From DATAOG01 sp963757395 (GTDB lineage: Bacteria; Pseudomonadota; Alphaproteobacteria; Geminicoccales; Geminicoccaceae), in the NCBI GenBank assembly GCA_963757395.1, contig CAVWRK010000013.1, forward strand, positions 124,001-188,000: 64,000 nucleotides of DNA. Reading direction: 5' to 3'. The notes under the pieces were generated by a model. That model was given only the letters and a program-made list of their open reading frames with translations. It did not search any database and had not been told where the DNA came from. Positions within the stretch are counted from its first letter, which is position 1; the number at the start of each line of letters is the position of its first letter. Below, in pieces: positions 15,666 to 25,035 of the stretch. Made by a program: the position numbers and the translations under genes.

Positions 15666-17396
15666 GTGACGACTCCTCTGCAGAAACTGCGCGAGGCGCA
15701 GACCCTCAAGGGCGTCGCCAAGCATCCTCGGCCTAAAGCCGAGCAGGCTCGCCTACATCCTGTACAGGCTCCCGGATGCGCTGAAATATACGAGCTTCAC
15801 GATTTCGAAGCGCAATGGAGACGTGCGGGAGATCAAAGTGCCTGTCGCGCCATGACGGTTGCTCCAGCGTCGGCTCGCGAATTTGCTCTATCTCTGCCTC
15901 GAGGAGGTCGAAAAGAGTGGGGCTGGACGCCGCTCTCTGGCCCATGGCTTCGTGCGCGGGCGCTCGATCGTGACAAACGCATCCCTACACAAGCGCCGAT
16001 GCTACGTATTTGAATTTAGATCTCGAAAATTTCTTCCCTCCTTCAATTTTGAACGCGTGCGTGGCTTCTTCATTAAAGACGAACATTCTCGCTCAGATGA
16101 AAATGGCAGCGACTATTCATGCAGATCGCATGCCATGACAACAGTCTGCCGCAGGGCAGTCCATGCTCGCCGGATAATCTGGAACCTGATTGGGCATCCT
16201 CCTCGACGTAGGGCTCGTCCGGTTGGCGAAGAGTCAAATAGTGCACCTACTCCCGGAATGCCGACGACATCACCTTCTCAAGCAGTAGAAAGGAATTCCG
16301 ATCGGAATGAGCGGCGTCGATTTAGGGTACATCACTCAGCGGCAGCTCGGTGCGCCTCTCATAGCGAAGATCGAAGACTTCGGCTTCCGGATTGGCGCAC
16401 GAGAAGACCTGCATGTGACTCCGCGGCTCGCGTCAGGTAACGATGGAGCTGCTGGTGGAATGAAAAGGTTAATGTTCGACCAGAATACTACCGAAGCGCA
16501 CGAGCGATGCGCCATACGTTGTTTTTGATGGGCGCCTATCATCGAGTGGTCCTGGATAGAGCCCGTTGAGGATACGCCAGGCGATGATTCGGCAATAGTC
16601 CCGATCGCGAGCTAGGCCATCTCGAAGGCATGCTCGCCACATCCAATACGAGAAACGTACTCCGGCCAAGCGGCAGGACGTCGACAAGAAAGAAACCTCC
16701 GTCGGCCCAGGCCTCTGTATCGCAGATTCTTATTCTACAAGAATTTTGTAGCGCAACAGCACCGCTGATTGTACAGAAGGGAGATCCCAACTCCGATCTA
16801 CTTTGTGCCGCGATCAAGCAGCTGAACGCATCTATCATCCTCTGTTAGGTCAAGTCGTCGATGGCACGTTTTCCACCACTGCGTCTTCATGGATTGTACC
16901 GCACAGTCCACGAGGTCGACAGCTTGGCAACGGCAGTGGGGGGTTCAACCATCTCATCCACACCTACAAGCGAATGGTCGAGGGTCTTCGGCAACGCACC
17001 GTTAGCGTGCTCGGTCATATTGCTCATTGATAACGACGATGGAGCGGACGGAGTTTCAAGGCCGTGAAGAACACTGGCGGGCCGACGATCTCACACGCTT
17101 CCTCAGATCCCTTTTACCATCTTTCTTCGAATCTTTACTAATTAAGATGCCAGAGAAGATCGGTAGTAGGCCTTAAATCGCGCATCGAAGACCTGTTCGA
17201 TCCCGAGCTTCTGAATACTGTTATAGACGGAAAGACGTTTCATCCTGACAACGAACATGCCGAAGATGGCAGGTACGGTAAGCTCGTATTCGCCAAAAAG
17301 GTGGTCAAGCCGAACGCCGGCGCGATCGATTTTTCCAAGTTCGTACCATTGCTCGACCGAATCGTCGCTGTCCTCCAGGATTATCGGGCGCGATAA
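15666..17396 (+). pseudogene. Decayed retron reverse transcriptase with C-terminal TOPRIM domain
   Basis: The pieces lie in order but in different frames with several stops, over 1.73 kb (~577 codons, the size of the Ec67 RT). Readable parts: VTTPLQKLREAQTLKGVAK (15666), GFVRGRSIVTNASLHKRR (~15950), NLDLENFFP with the first catalytic Asp (~16010), LPQGSPCSP (~16146), then NADDITFS where YADD should be (~16257). VNVRPEYYRSARAM, from the retron thumb region, lies near 16470. The TOPRIM part gives APLIVQKGDPNS (~16760; the usual catalytic Glu is gone), LLIDNDDGAD (~17023) and the conserved tail YGKLVFAKKVVKPNAG to 17396. Reverse transcription and TOPRIM activity are surely lost. Confidence 0.85.
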
Positions 17397-17406
17397 TTTG
17401 CGTCGG

Positions 17407-17781
17407 CTAACGCTCTTCCGTAGACACTTCAGCGGCGGGGAGCCCCGATCGAGCCGCCCGCGGAACTACTTCCTGGTCGAGCCGGTCGGCGAGCGCGGCG
17501 CGGGTGGTCTCGAGGTCGTAGGTCATCTGCAGGCCGAGCCAGAAGTCGGGCGACATGTCGAAGAAGCGCGCGAGCCGGAGCGCCGTGTCGGCGGTGATCG
17601 CGCGCTCGCCGTGAACGATGCCGGTGACGCGGTTGCGCGGCACGCTGATCGCCTTGGCGAGCGCATAGGCGCTGAGCCCGAGCGGCTTCAGGAACTCCTC
17701 GTCGAGGATCGCGCCTGGGTGGATCGGACCGACCGGCTGCTGCGTCGCGATCGACGATCTCGGCGTAGTCGACAGCGGCAT
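17407..17781 (-). CDS. higA: HigA/VapI-type antitoxin (HTH, XRE family)
   Basis: 124-residue DNA-binding antitoxin. The family core PIHPGAILDEEFLKPLGLSAYALAKAI is followed by an HTH (VPRNRVTGIVHGERAIT) and ALRLARFFDMSPDFWLGLQ, all typical of HigA. Normally a higB toxin precedes it. The upstream minus-strand DNA (17782-17910) holds no HigB-like frame, so the antitoxin is solitary here. The N-terminal 18 residues before PIHPG are unusual, and a competing ATG at 17797 lies in another frame, so the 5' end may be rearranged. Confidence 0.85.
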   Translation of the reverse strand: MPLSTTPRSSIATQQPVGPIHPGAILDEEFLKPLGLSAYALAKAISVPRNRVTGIVHGERAITADTALRLARFFDMSPDFWLGLQMTYDLETTRAALADRLDQEVVPRAARSGLPAAEVSTEER

Positions 17782-17910
17782 CGCGGGCGATGCTCATGGC
17801 TATTCTCCTCGGTGATCGACCCGCGCGTTGCCGGGCCTCGACCGATCTTATAGTAGGCGAAGTCGGCGCTCGCGCCAGACTGAAGCAGAGCCGACGGGAA
17901 CGAGGATACG

Positions 17911-18214
17911 ATGCTCTCTGAGCAGACCCTTAGCGAGGCGGTCGACGGATCGTGACGGCGGCCCGGCCCAGCAAGGTCGATCCTGTTCGGGTCTCATGCG
18001 CGCGGGGACCCGGACGAGGCTCGGACCTGGACCTGCTGGTCATCGAGCCGAGCTGGTCGATCGATACCAGGAGACGATCAGACTGCGTGAGGCGGTCGGG
18101 CCGATCGGCAGCGGCGTCGATGTCCTCGTCTATTCCGAAGAGGTGGCCGCGTGCCGCGGCGAAGGTCCCGGCACCGTCGTCTACTGGGCCCTCAAGGAGG
18201 GCAGGGTTCTATGA
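17911..18214 (+). pseudogene. Broken MNT-type nucleotidyltransferase (MntA/DUF86-partner family)
   Basis: Readable only by switching frames at least twice: MLSEQTLSEAV (ATG at 17911), then IVTAARPSKV, then ILFGSHARGDPDE, then SDLDLLVIEP, then DRYQETIRLREAVGPIG and VVYWALKEGRVL to the stop at 18214. The GSxARG and DxD motifs of minimal nucleotidyltransferases are both present, in different frames. Intact relatives act as antitoxins that modify a HEPN toxin or work alone; no HEPN gene follows. The gene is dead unless the assembly carries several indels. Confidence 0.75.
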
Positions 18215-18246
18215 CGCTGCATCGGGATGAGCGCGTGCCAAGCGCT

Positions 18247-19074
18247 TCATCCCAGCGTGCGGCCGAGCACGCCGGCGCGGTGCATGAGCCAGGCGATCAG
18301 GGCGATGGTGAGGAGGCTGAGCGCGATCAGGAGGGTCGCGATCGCGGTGATGGTCGGGTTCACCTGCAGGACCAGCTCGTTGAACATGCGCTTGGGGATC
18401 GTGTCGTAGGCGCCGGCGAGGAAGATGGTCACGATCACCTCGTCGAAGCTGATGATGAAGGCGAAGATCCAGGCCGCGAACACCGAGGGCCAGAGGTTGG
18501 GCAAGAGGATGCTGCGGAACATCCGGAACCAGGAGGCGCCGAGGCTTTGCGCCACCTGCTCGATCCGGACGTCGAAGGCGCGGATCGCGACCGACATCAG
18601 GAGCACGACGTAGGGCACGGTCAGGATCGTGTGGGCGACGACCAGGCCGGCAAGCGTGCCGAGCAGGCCGATCCGCGCGAACACGATGTAGAGCGCCACG
18701 GCCGTGATCACCGGCGGCAGGATCAGGGGTGCGATGAAGTTGCCCTCGAGCAGCGCGCGGCCGCGGAAGGTGCCGCGCACCAGGCCGTAGGCGGCGATGC
18801 TGCCGAGGGCCAGCGCTGTGGCGCTGGCGCTGAACGCGACCAGCGCCGAGTTGGCGGCGGCGCGCAGCCAGCGCGGGTCACTGAAGAAGGCGTGGTACCA
18901 GCGTAGGGAAAAACCGGGCGGCGGGAAGGCGAGCGAGGACGCGCTCGAGAACGACATCGGCACCACGACCGCGATCGGCAGGCAGAGGAACAAAAGGACG
19001 GCACCGCTCGCGAGCGCGAGCAGGTAGCGGGCGGCCGGCCCTCCTCGCCGGGTACGGTCTCGGCAGGCCGGCAT
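18247..19074 (-). CDS. Polyamine-type ABC transporter permease, PotC family
   Basis: Inner-membrane permease of 275 residues, from the ATG at 19074 (MPACRDRTRRGG), 5 bp after the stop of the upstream permease. It has about six hydrophobic helices and an EAA-like loop near RIEQVAQSLGASWFRMFRSILLPN. The last gene of a three-gene minus-strand operon (binding protein, permease, permease). An apparent 557-residue fusion with the upstream permease is an artefact of that gene's frameshift. No ATP-binding subunit lies within the window. Confidence 0.92.
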   Translation of the reverse strand: MPACRDRTRRGGPAARYLLALASGAVLLFLCLPIAVVVPMSFSSASSLAFPPPGFSLRWYHAFFSDPRWLRAAANSALVAFSASATALALGSIAAYGLVRGTFRGRALLEGNFIAPLILPPVITAVALYIVFARIGLLGTLAGLVVAHTILTVPYVVLLMSVAIRAFDVRIEQVAQSLGASWFRMFRSILLPNLWPSVFAAWIFAFIISFDEVIVTIFLAGAYDTIPKRMFNELVLQVNPTITAIATLLIALSLLTIALIAWLMHRAGVLGRTLG

Positions 19075-19079
19075 GGTGC

Positions 19080-19920
19080 TCAGCTCTGGGTGCGGCCGCC
19101 GACCCAGCGGTAGCCGGCGTAGCAGGCAAGCGTCAGGACCAGGAGCACGGTCGAGATCGCCGCCGCCAGCTCCCAGCGCGGCAGGCGGTTGATCAAAAGG
19201 TCGAGCATGTTGGCGATCATCGGGACCCGGCCGCCGCCTAAGATCGCGGGCGTGATGAAGAAGCCGAGCGTCAAGATGAAGACCAGGATCGCGCCGGCCG
19301 CCAGCGAGGGCAGGGTGAGTGGGAAGAAGATCCGCCAGAAGATGGTCCGGCGCGAGGCGCCCGAGCGAGGCGGCGGCCTGCAGCAGCCGGTCGTCGAGCT
19401 TGAGCATCGCGGCGAGCAGCGGCAGCACGAGGAACGGCAGCAGCACGTTGGTGGTGCCGAGGATCACGCCGAACTCGTTGTAGAGGAAGCTCACCGGTGC
19501 TGCCGTCAGGCCGAGCGCCTCGAGGGTCCGGTTGACGACGCCGTCGTTGCCGAGGATCACGATCCAGGCGTAGGTGCGCACGAGGATGCTGACCCAGAAC
19601 GGTAGCACCACCAGCGCGATCGCGATCAGCTGCCGGCCGGGCGCGAGGCCGCGCATCCAGTAGGCGAGCGGGTAGCCGAGCAGGGCGCAGACCAGCGTTG
19701 CGATCAGCGCGATCCGGAAGGTGTTGCCGAGCACCTTCAGGTAGACCGCGCGCTCGAGGATCTGGGCGTAGTAGCCGAGCACGTCGGGGGGGGCGCCGAT
19801 GCTCCAGCCGAGCATCAGGACGATCGGCAGATCGAAGGCCGCCAGCATGAAGAGGACGAGCGGCAGGACGTGGACGACGCCCACCGGCAGCCCACGCCGG
19901 CCGGCGAGCATCGCCGCCAT
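19080..19920 (-). pseudogene. Polyamine-type ABC transporter permease, PotB family, with one frameshift
   Basis: Permease of about 280 residues. It reads normally from the ATG at 19920 to AAASLG (~base 19363). One extra base in the CCC run at 19360-19362 (plus strand) throws the frame. Removing it gives ASRRTIFWRIFFPLTLPSLAAG and continues through MTLGFFITPAILGG to the stop at 19080. The restored sequence is a perfect permease with its EAA loop intact. The single one-base defect makes an assembly error as likely as a real mutation. Confidence 0.85.
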
Positions 19921-19989
19921 CGGATCGGCCTCAGGCCGAAGCGGAGAGCGGGGGCGGGGCCGCCCGCTCTCCCGGCGTCCCGGGCGGCC

Positions 19990-21066
19990 TCACAGGCCGA
20001 GCTTGAACTCCTGCCAACGGGTCTCGACCTCGTCGGCGTTCTCGAACCACCACTTGGCGTTGGCCAGGATCTGGACATCCTTGTTGGCGCTGGTGGTCGG
20101 GAACTCGCCGAGCCGGTCCTGGGGCAGCAGCGGCTCGAGGTTGGGGCTGTTGCCGGTGTAGGAGACGACCTCGGCGGCCGCGGCCTGGTTCTCGGGCACG
20201 CTCATCTCGTAGAGGATGCCCATCGCTGCCGCCTTCTGGTTGGCATCCGCGCCCTTGGGCACGACGAAGTAGGCGAGGTCGAGCTGGCCCTCGTTGAAGC
20301 TGTACTCGATGCCCTCCTGCCCTGCGACCCGGCCGGACCAGGCGATCGCGTACTGGACCTCGTTGTCCTTGAGCAGCTGGGGCGGCTGCGCGCCCGCCTG
20401 CCACCAGACCGCGACGCTGTCCTTGATCTTGTCGAGCTTGGCGAACGCGCGGTCGAGATCGAGCGGGTAGAGGTCCTTGGGCTCGACGCCGTCGCCGAGC
20501 AGCGCCATCGGCAGGATGAAGCTCGGATAGTCCGGGAAGGCGCGCTTGCCCGGGAAGTTCTCGGGGTCGAAGACATCCTCCCAGGTCTTGGGTGCCTTGG
20601 CGTCGGCGCGCCAGGCGAAGATCGTCGAGTAGAACTGATAGCCGTAGCCATACTCGTCCTTGGCCTCGTCGAAGATCGGCTCGGGCCCGATCGCGTCCCA
20701 GTCCAAGGGCTCGACCAGATCGAGCGCCTTGGCCTGCTCCAGCTCGGTGCTGGCGAGCTCGAGCAGGACCGAGGTGACCGCGCCCGCCTCGACCATGGCG
20801 CGCAGCTTGCCGAGCCCGCTCGGGTTCTCGCGAACCACGGTGATCCCGCTCGCCTTCTGGAACGGCTCGATGTAGCCCGCCTGGATCGAATCCCCGGACG
20901 CCCCGCCGGCCTCGGTCATGCGCAGCTCGGTGATGCCGTTGTCCTTGGCGATCTGCTTGATCTTGTCGTAGTCGATCGCCGCTGCGGTCCCGGCCCAGCC
21001 CAGCACCAGCGCCCCGGCGAGCGTGGCCGCGGCCGCAATCGGTCGAGTTATGGATTCCTGCCTCAT
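19990..21066 (-). CDS. Periplasmic solute-binding protein of a spermidine/putrescine-type ABC importer
   Basis: 358-residue secreted protein with a signal peptide (residues 1-30, cleavage near GTAAA-ID). The rest is an extracellular solute-binding fold of the PotD/Fbp class (GASGDSIQAGYIEPFQKASGI, then WEDVFDPENFPGKRAFPDYPS). GAGG lies a few bases before the ATG. It heads the operon with the two permeases. The ligand could be a polyamine or another amine or amino-acid derivative. A class III aminotransferase divergently oriented at 21677 may be functionally related (inference). Confidence 0.93.
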   Translation of the reverse strand: MRQESITRPIAAAATLAGALVLGWAGTAAAIDYDKIKQIAKDNGITELRMTEAGGASGDSIQAGYIEPFQKASGITVVRENPSGLGKLRAMVEAGAVTSVLLELASTELEQAKALDLVEPLDWDAIGPEPIFDEAKDEYGYGYQFYSTIFAWRADAKAPKTWEDVFDPENFPGKRAFPDYPSFILPMALLGDGVEPKDLYPLDLDRAFAKLDKIKDSVAVWWQAGAQPPQLLKDNEVQYAIAWSGRVAGQEGIEYSFNEGQLDLAYFVVPKGADANQKAAAMGILYEMSVPENQAAAAEVVSYTGNSPNLEPLLPQDRLGEFPTTSANKDVQILANAKWWFENADEVETRWQEFKLGL

Positions 21067-21247
21067 CTCGATACCTCCCCTCTGATTTCACGCCAGACGT
21101 TCTGAGCAATTAGCGTACCAGCCACAGGCCGCCCCGCCAAGTCAGGCACAGGAGCCCGTTTTGGCCGCGGTCACCGCGGTCAGCAGATCGGCGCCGAGAT
21201 TGCCATGGGCATCGGCGAGGCGTCCCCACCGGCGGGCCACGTCGATG

Positions 21248-21566
21248 TCAGCGGACGGTCCGGATCTCGATCCGATCTCCCGGCCCAGGCGGATCGGCGG
21301 ACATCACGGGCGGGCCCAGGACTTGGGCGAGACAGGCAGGCGCGGTCGCCAAGCGACAGACCGCGGGCGCGGGGGAGGGCCCGGAGGTCGCCCGCAAGCT
21401 TGGCCTGCGGTGGATCGAAATCGACGACGTCGAGGTCGAGGTCGAGGTCGGCGAGCCACCAGGCGACCTCGGGGAACGTGCCGCGCTCGACCAGCTTCGC
21501 CTCGACCTCCGACAGGTCGACCGTGCTGACCGCGGCGGCGTCGAGCACCGCCTCGACCGCCGTCGC
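21248..21566 (-). pseudogene. Decayed VapC-type PIN-domain toxin
   Basis: On the minus strand, TAVEAVLDAAAVSTVDLSEVEAKLVERG is the middle of a VapC protein, and RGLSLGDRACL is its conserved C-terminal motif. The frame then changes to LAQVLGPPVMSADPP and GDRIEIRTVR, ending at 21248. The N-terminal segment with the first catalytic Asp is missing, and no antitoxin gene is recognisable upstream. This occupies much of the 610 bp between the binding-protein gene and the aminotransferase; the rest shows no gene. Confidence 0.7.
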
Positions 21567-21676
21567 GGAGGGGGGCCAAGCGGCCTCGGCCGCCGTCCCG
21601 TGGCCGATCCGGGCTGGTGCGGACCGCCGCGGGTCCGTAACATGGCGCGCGGGAGCCTGCGGAGGGGAGGAAGCGG

Positions 21677-22993
21677 ATGACCATGGCGGCGGAGCGCAAC
21701 ATGAGCCTGGACGATGCGCTCGCGGATGCCGAGGCGCGCTACGTCGCGGCCAACCCCAGGAGCCGGGCGCGCCATGCGGAGGCGGCCCGGGTGCTGCCCG
21801 GGGGCAATACCCGGAGCATCCTGTTCTATCCGCCGTTTCCGGTGACGATCACCCGGGGCGAGGGTGCCCGCCTGTTCGACCTCGACGGCCACGCCTATCT
21901 CGATTTCCTTGGCGAATACACGGCCGGGCTCTATGGCCATTCCGATCCGGTGATCCGGGCGGCGGTCGAGCAGGCGCTGGCGGATGGCATCCTGCTCGGG
22001 GCGCCGAACCGCTACGAGGCGGAGCTCGCCAAGCTGATGTGCGCGCGCTTCCCATCGTGCGAGCTGGTCCGGTTCTGCAATTCCGGCACCGAGGCCAACC
22101 TGAACGCGCTCTCGGGCGCCCGCGCCGCGACCGGCCGCAGCCACATCCTGGTGTTCGAGGGCGCCTATCATGGTGGCATGCTGTCGTTCGCCCACGGCAG
22201 CTCGCCGATGAGCATCCCGTTCCCTTATGTCTTCGCGCGCTACAACGACCTCGAGGGCACGCTCGGGCTGATCGAGCAGCACGCCCAGGAGCTCGCCGCG
22301 ATCATCGTCGAGCCGATGATGGGCGCGGGCGGGTGCATCGCGGCCGAACCCGATTTTCTCCAGGGCCTCCGGGACGCCGCGACCCGGCATGGGATCATGC
22401 TGATCTTCGACGAGGTCATGACCTCGCGCCTGTCGCCGGGCGGGCTGCAAGAGGCGCTCGGCGTCCTCCCGGACATGACCACGTTCGGCAAGTATCTGGG
22501 TGGTGGCATGAGCTTCGGCGCCTTCGGCGGCCGGGCTGCGATCATGGGCCGCTTCGACCCGAGCCGGCCGGACGCGCTGCCCCATTCCGGCACCTACAAC
22601 AACAACGTGCTGACCATGGCCGCGGGCGTCGCCGGTCTGTCCAAGGTGTTCACGCCTGCGGCGGCCGATGCGCTGAGCGCGCAGGGCGAGCGCTTGAAGG
22701 CGAGGCTGAATGCGATCGGCGCGCACCAGGGCGTGCCGGTGCAGGTGACCGGGGTCGGCTCGATCCTGTGCATGCACTTCCAGGACGAGGCGGTCCGGCA
22801 ACCGGACGACACGGAACACACGCCGGCCGCGGCGCGGGCGCTATTCCACCTCGAGATGCTCGCTCGCGGCTTCTATGTCGCAAGGCGAGGCTTCATCGCG
22901 CTGTCGCTGCCGCTCACCGAGGCCGACTGTGACGCGTTCGCGGCCGCTTTCGAGGACTTCCTCGGCGCCTGCGGCCCGGTCCTGGTCGGTTAG
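21677..22993 (+). CDS. Class III PLP aminotransferase (glutamate-1-semialdehyde aminomutase-like)
   Basis: 438-residue fold-type I enzyme. The start at 21677 follows GGAGGGGAGG. Motifs are CNSGTEANLNAL (~residue 130), FEGAYHGG, Asp in IFDEVMTSR that binds the pyridine nitrogen, and the PLP lysine in TTFGKYLGGGMSFGAFGG (~275). It resembles HemL but lacks the usual haem-operon context, so a catabolic aminotransferase or mutase acting on an amine or amino acid is more likely. It is divergent from the polyamine-type importer. Confidence 0.9.
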   Translation: MTMAAERNMSLDDALADAEARYVAANPRSRARHAEAARVLPGGNTRSILFYPPFPVTITRGEGARLFDLDGHAYLDFLGEYTAGLYGHSDPVIRAAVEQALADGILLGAPNRYEAELAKLMCARFPSCELVRFCNSGTEANLNALSGARAATGRSHILVFEGAYHGGMLSFAHGSSPMSIPFPYVFARYNDLEGTLGLIEQHAQELAAIIVEPMMGAGGCIAAEPDFLQGLRDAATRHGIMLIFDEVMTSRLSPGGLQEALGVLPDMTTFGKYLGGGMSFGAFGGRAAIMGRFDPSRPDALPHSGTYNNNVLTMAAGVAGLSKVFTPAAADALSAQGERLKARLNAIGAHQGVPVQVTGVGSILCMHFQDEAVRQPDDTEHTPAAARALFHLEMLARGFYVARRGFIALSLPLTEADCDAFAAAFEDFLGACGPVLVG

Positions 22994-22998
22994 AGCCG

Positions 22999-23613
22999 TC
23001 AGTTCGACGGCTTGGCGTCGGCGATCTGGTCCTTGAGCCCGGCGAGCTTTTCCTTGGCCACGATCAGCGGCGCGTGGCCCTCCGGGATCTCGCCGCGATA
23101 GTGCTCCTCGAGCGCCGCCATCTGGCTCTGCGCCTGGGCCAGGTAGCCTTCGGCCTCGGCCGTGTGGTCGAGCAGGAGCGCGGTCTCGGCCTGTTTTTGC
23201 AGCGCGTCGACCTGCTTCAGGCCGGCGGTGAAGCCCGCGGGCGCGGTCGGTACCGCTGCCGCGCCGACGCCGTTGGCGGCATCCTTGGCGGCCGCCGCGA
23301 TGCCGGCCTGGAGCTCGGCGAATTTGCGCTTGAGCGCCGGCAGGGCCGGATTATCGGGGGTCTCCTTCTCGAGCAGCTCGAGCCGTCGCCCCTCCGCCTC
23401 GAGGTCCTGGGATGCCTGGTAGGGCCGGAGGTCGAGGCGGAACTCGATCCCGGCCAGGTTCTGCTCGATCATCGAGGCGAGCTCGTCCGCGCCCTGGCCT
23501 AGCGCGCTCGCCGGCCAGAGCGCTGCCGCCGCGACCACCCAGAAGCGCCAGCGGGCGCGCGGCCGGTCCGGTCGGTCACAAACCAATGCGATCTCCTCTG
23601 TGATGGACTGCAC
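22999..23613 (-). CDS. Secreted alpha-helical protein of unknown function
   Basis: 204 residues with a hydrophobic signal-like segment (~22-40, ending ASALGQ) and then a largely helical, Ala/Glu/Lys-rich body with likely coiled coils (ALKRKFAELQAGIAAAAK, AQSQMAALEEHYRGE). No catalytic motif is visible and I do not recognise the family. It ends 6 bp from the aminotransferase stop, converging on it. A downstream ATG nearer the hydrophobic segment cannot be excluded as the start. Confidence 0.75.
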   Translation of the reverse strand: MQSITEEIALVCDRPDRPRARWRFWVVAAAALWPASALGQGADELASMIEQNLAGIEFRLDLRPYQASQDLEAEGRRLELLEKETPDNPALPALKRKFAELQAGIAAAAKDAANGVGAAAVPTAPAGFTAGLKQVDALQKQAETALLLDHTAEAEGYLAQAQSQMAALEEHYRGEIPEGHAPLIVAKEKLAGLKDQIADAKPSN

Positions 23614-23733
23614 TTCCTGGCTAGCACAACGGCTCGCGTGCCGACAAATTCCACGGTGCCGCGCGGCACCTCTCCGGCCGGTGGCTCGCCGGCCATGTCG
23701 AGCGGCGGCGAGGCGCTACGGCCGGAAATAAAG

Positions 23734-23755
23734 CGCCCCGGCCGAAGCCGGGGCG
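23734..23755 (-). terminator. UUCG-loop hairpin followed by T-rich run
   Basis: On the minus strand CGCCCCGGC-TTCG-GCCGGGGCG forms a perfect 9-bp stem with a UUCG tetraloop and is followed by CTTTATTT. It lies in the 339-bp gap between the secreted-protein gene and msrB and would stop minus-strand transcription coming from the msrB side. Confidence 0.6.
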
Positions 23756-23952
23756 AAAGCGGTCGCTGGGAGGGATCACAGGGAGGCAGATGGTCAGGGA
23801 TTCGCCGGATCGGGGACCGGGACCGACCACCTGAACCTGGGGTTCGGGATAGGATCGGCGCCGTCGGGCGTTCCGGGCAGGCAATCTTTACGGTCCGCCC
23901 GGCGCCGCCTATCTCAGAGGGCGGACGACCCGAAGCTGGGGGAGGACGCGTG

Positions 23953-24363
23953 ATGGTCGAGAAAGTCGTCAAGTCGATTGCCGAATGGCGCAAGCAGCTG
24001 CACCCGGAGCAGTATCGGATCGCTCGCATGAAAGGCACCGAGCGACCGTTCACCGGCGCCTATCACGCGACCAAGACGCCGGGCGTCTATCATTGCGTCT
24101 GCTGCGGCCAGCCGCTGTTCGATGCCGCGACCAAGTTCGAGTCCGGCACCGGCTGGCCGAGCTTCTGGGCGCCGGTCGACGAGGCGGCGGTGGCGACCGA
24201 GACCGACCAGAGCTTCTTCATGGTCCGGACCGAGGTGCTGTGCAGCCGCTGCGATGCCCATCTCGGCCACGTCTTCCCGGATGGGCCCGAGCCGACCGGC
24301 CAGCGCTACTGCATGAACTCGGCCTCGCTCAAGCTGATGCCGAAACCAGACCCCAAGGACTGA
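23953..24363 (+). CDS. msrB: Peptide-methionine (R)-S-oxide reductase MsrB
   Basis: 136-residue cytoplasmic repair enzyme that reduces methionine-R-sulfoxide in proteins. ATG 23953 has GGAGGAC seven bases upstream; the open frame extends back to 23638 but without family character. Zinc ligands are in HCVCCG and CSRCDAH, the substrate motif is TGWPSFW and the catalytic Cys is in RYCMNSASL. It is followed after 5 bp by a glutathione S-transferase, so an oxidative-stress operon is likely. Confidence 0.97.
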   Translation: MVEKVVKSIAEWRKQLHPEQYRIARMKGTERPFTGAYHATKTPGVYHCVCCGQPLFDAATKFESGTGWPSFWAPVDEAAVATETDQSFFMVRTEVLCSRCDAHLGHVFPDGPEPTGQRYCMNSASLKLMPKPDPKD

Positions 24364-24368
24364 GATCG

Positions 24369-25025
24369 ATGGCTGCGTTCACGCTGGTGGTCGGCAACAA
24401 GAATTATTCGTCCTGGTCGCTGCGCGGCTGGCTGGCGGCGCGCCTCGCCGGGATCGAGTTCGAGGAGCGGCTGGTGCGGCTCTCGGAGCCCGGCTCGCGC
24501 GCGGAGCTGCTCGGCCATTCTCCGGCGGGCAAGGTCCCGCTCCTGAAGCATGGGGCGCGCGTGATCTGGGATTCGCTCGCGATCGTCGAGTATCTGGCCG
24601 AGCAGCGTCCGCAGGCGGGCCTCTGGCCGGCCGATCCCGACGCCCGGGCGCTCGCCCGCTCGATCGCGGCCGAGATGCACGCGGGCTTCGCAGCGCTCCG
24701 CCAGCAGATGCCGATGAACCTGAAGAAGCACCTGCCGGGCAGGGGCCAGGGGCCGGGCGCAGCGGCCGACATCGCAAGGATCGGCGCGCTCTGGCAGGAC
24801 TGCCGCAGCCGTTTCGGCACGGGCGGGTCCTTCCTGTTTGGAGACCCTTGCGCCGCGGATGCCATGTATGCGCCGGTCGCGACCCGCTTTCGCACCTATG
24901 GGGTCGCGCTCGAGCCGATCGCACAGGCCTATGCCGATGCCGTGCTCGCCTGGCCCGCCGTCCTCGAATGGCAGGCGGCCGCGCTCGAGGAGCCCTGGAT
25001 CATCGCCGAGGACGAGATCGACTAG
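24369..25025 (+). CDS. Glutathione S-transferase family protein
   Basis: 218 residues. The N-terminal thioredoxin-like domain (NKNYSSWSLRGWL, PAGKVPLLKHG, IWDSLAIVEYLAE) has a serine-rich active-site start and the conserved cis-Pro and Asp-Ser glutathione contacts. A helical C-terminal domain follows (FLFGDPCAADAMYAPV). The start at 24369 is 5 bp after the msrB stop. The substrate is unknown. Confidence 0.94.
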   Translation: MAAFTLVVGNKNYSSWSLRGWLAARLAGIEFEERLVRLSEPGSRAELLGHSPAGKVPLLKHGARVIWDSLAIVEYLAEQRPQAGLWPADPDARALARSIAAEMHAGFAALRQQMPMNLKKHLPGRGQGPGAAADIARIGALWQDCRSRFGTGGSFLFGDPCAADAMYAPVATRFRTYGVALEPIAQAYADAVLAWPAVLEWQAAALEEPWIIAEDEID

Positions 25026-25035
25026 CGTCACCGGC

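Noticed and set aside
15666..17396. Group II intron reverse transcriptase as identity of the decayed RT
   Set aside because: The motifs GFVRGRSI, NLDLENFFP and the TOPRIM-type tail are retron-like, and no domain V follows; the true group II RT at 62.8 kb looks different.
18247..19920. 557-residue fused permease
   Set aside because: The middle is nonsense sequence created by one extra base at 19360-19362; correcting it yields two normal permeases with a 5-bp gap.
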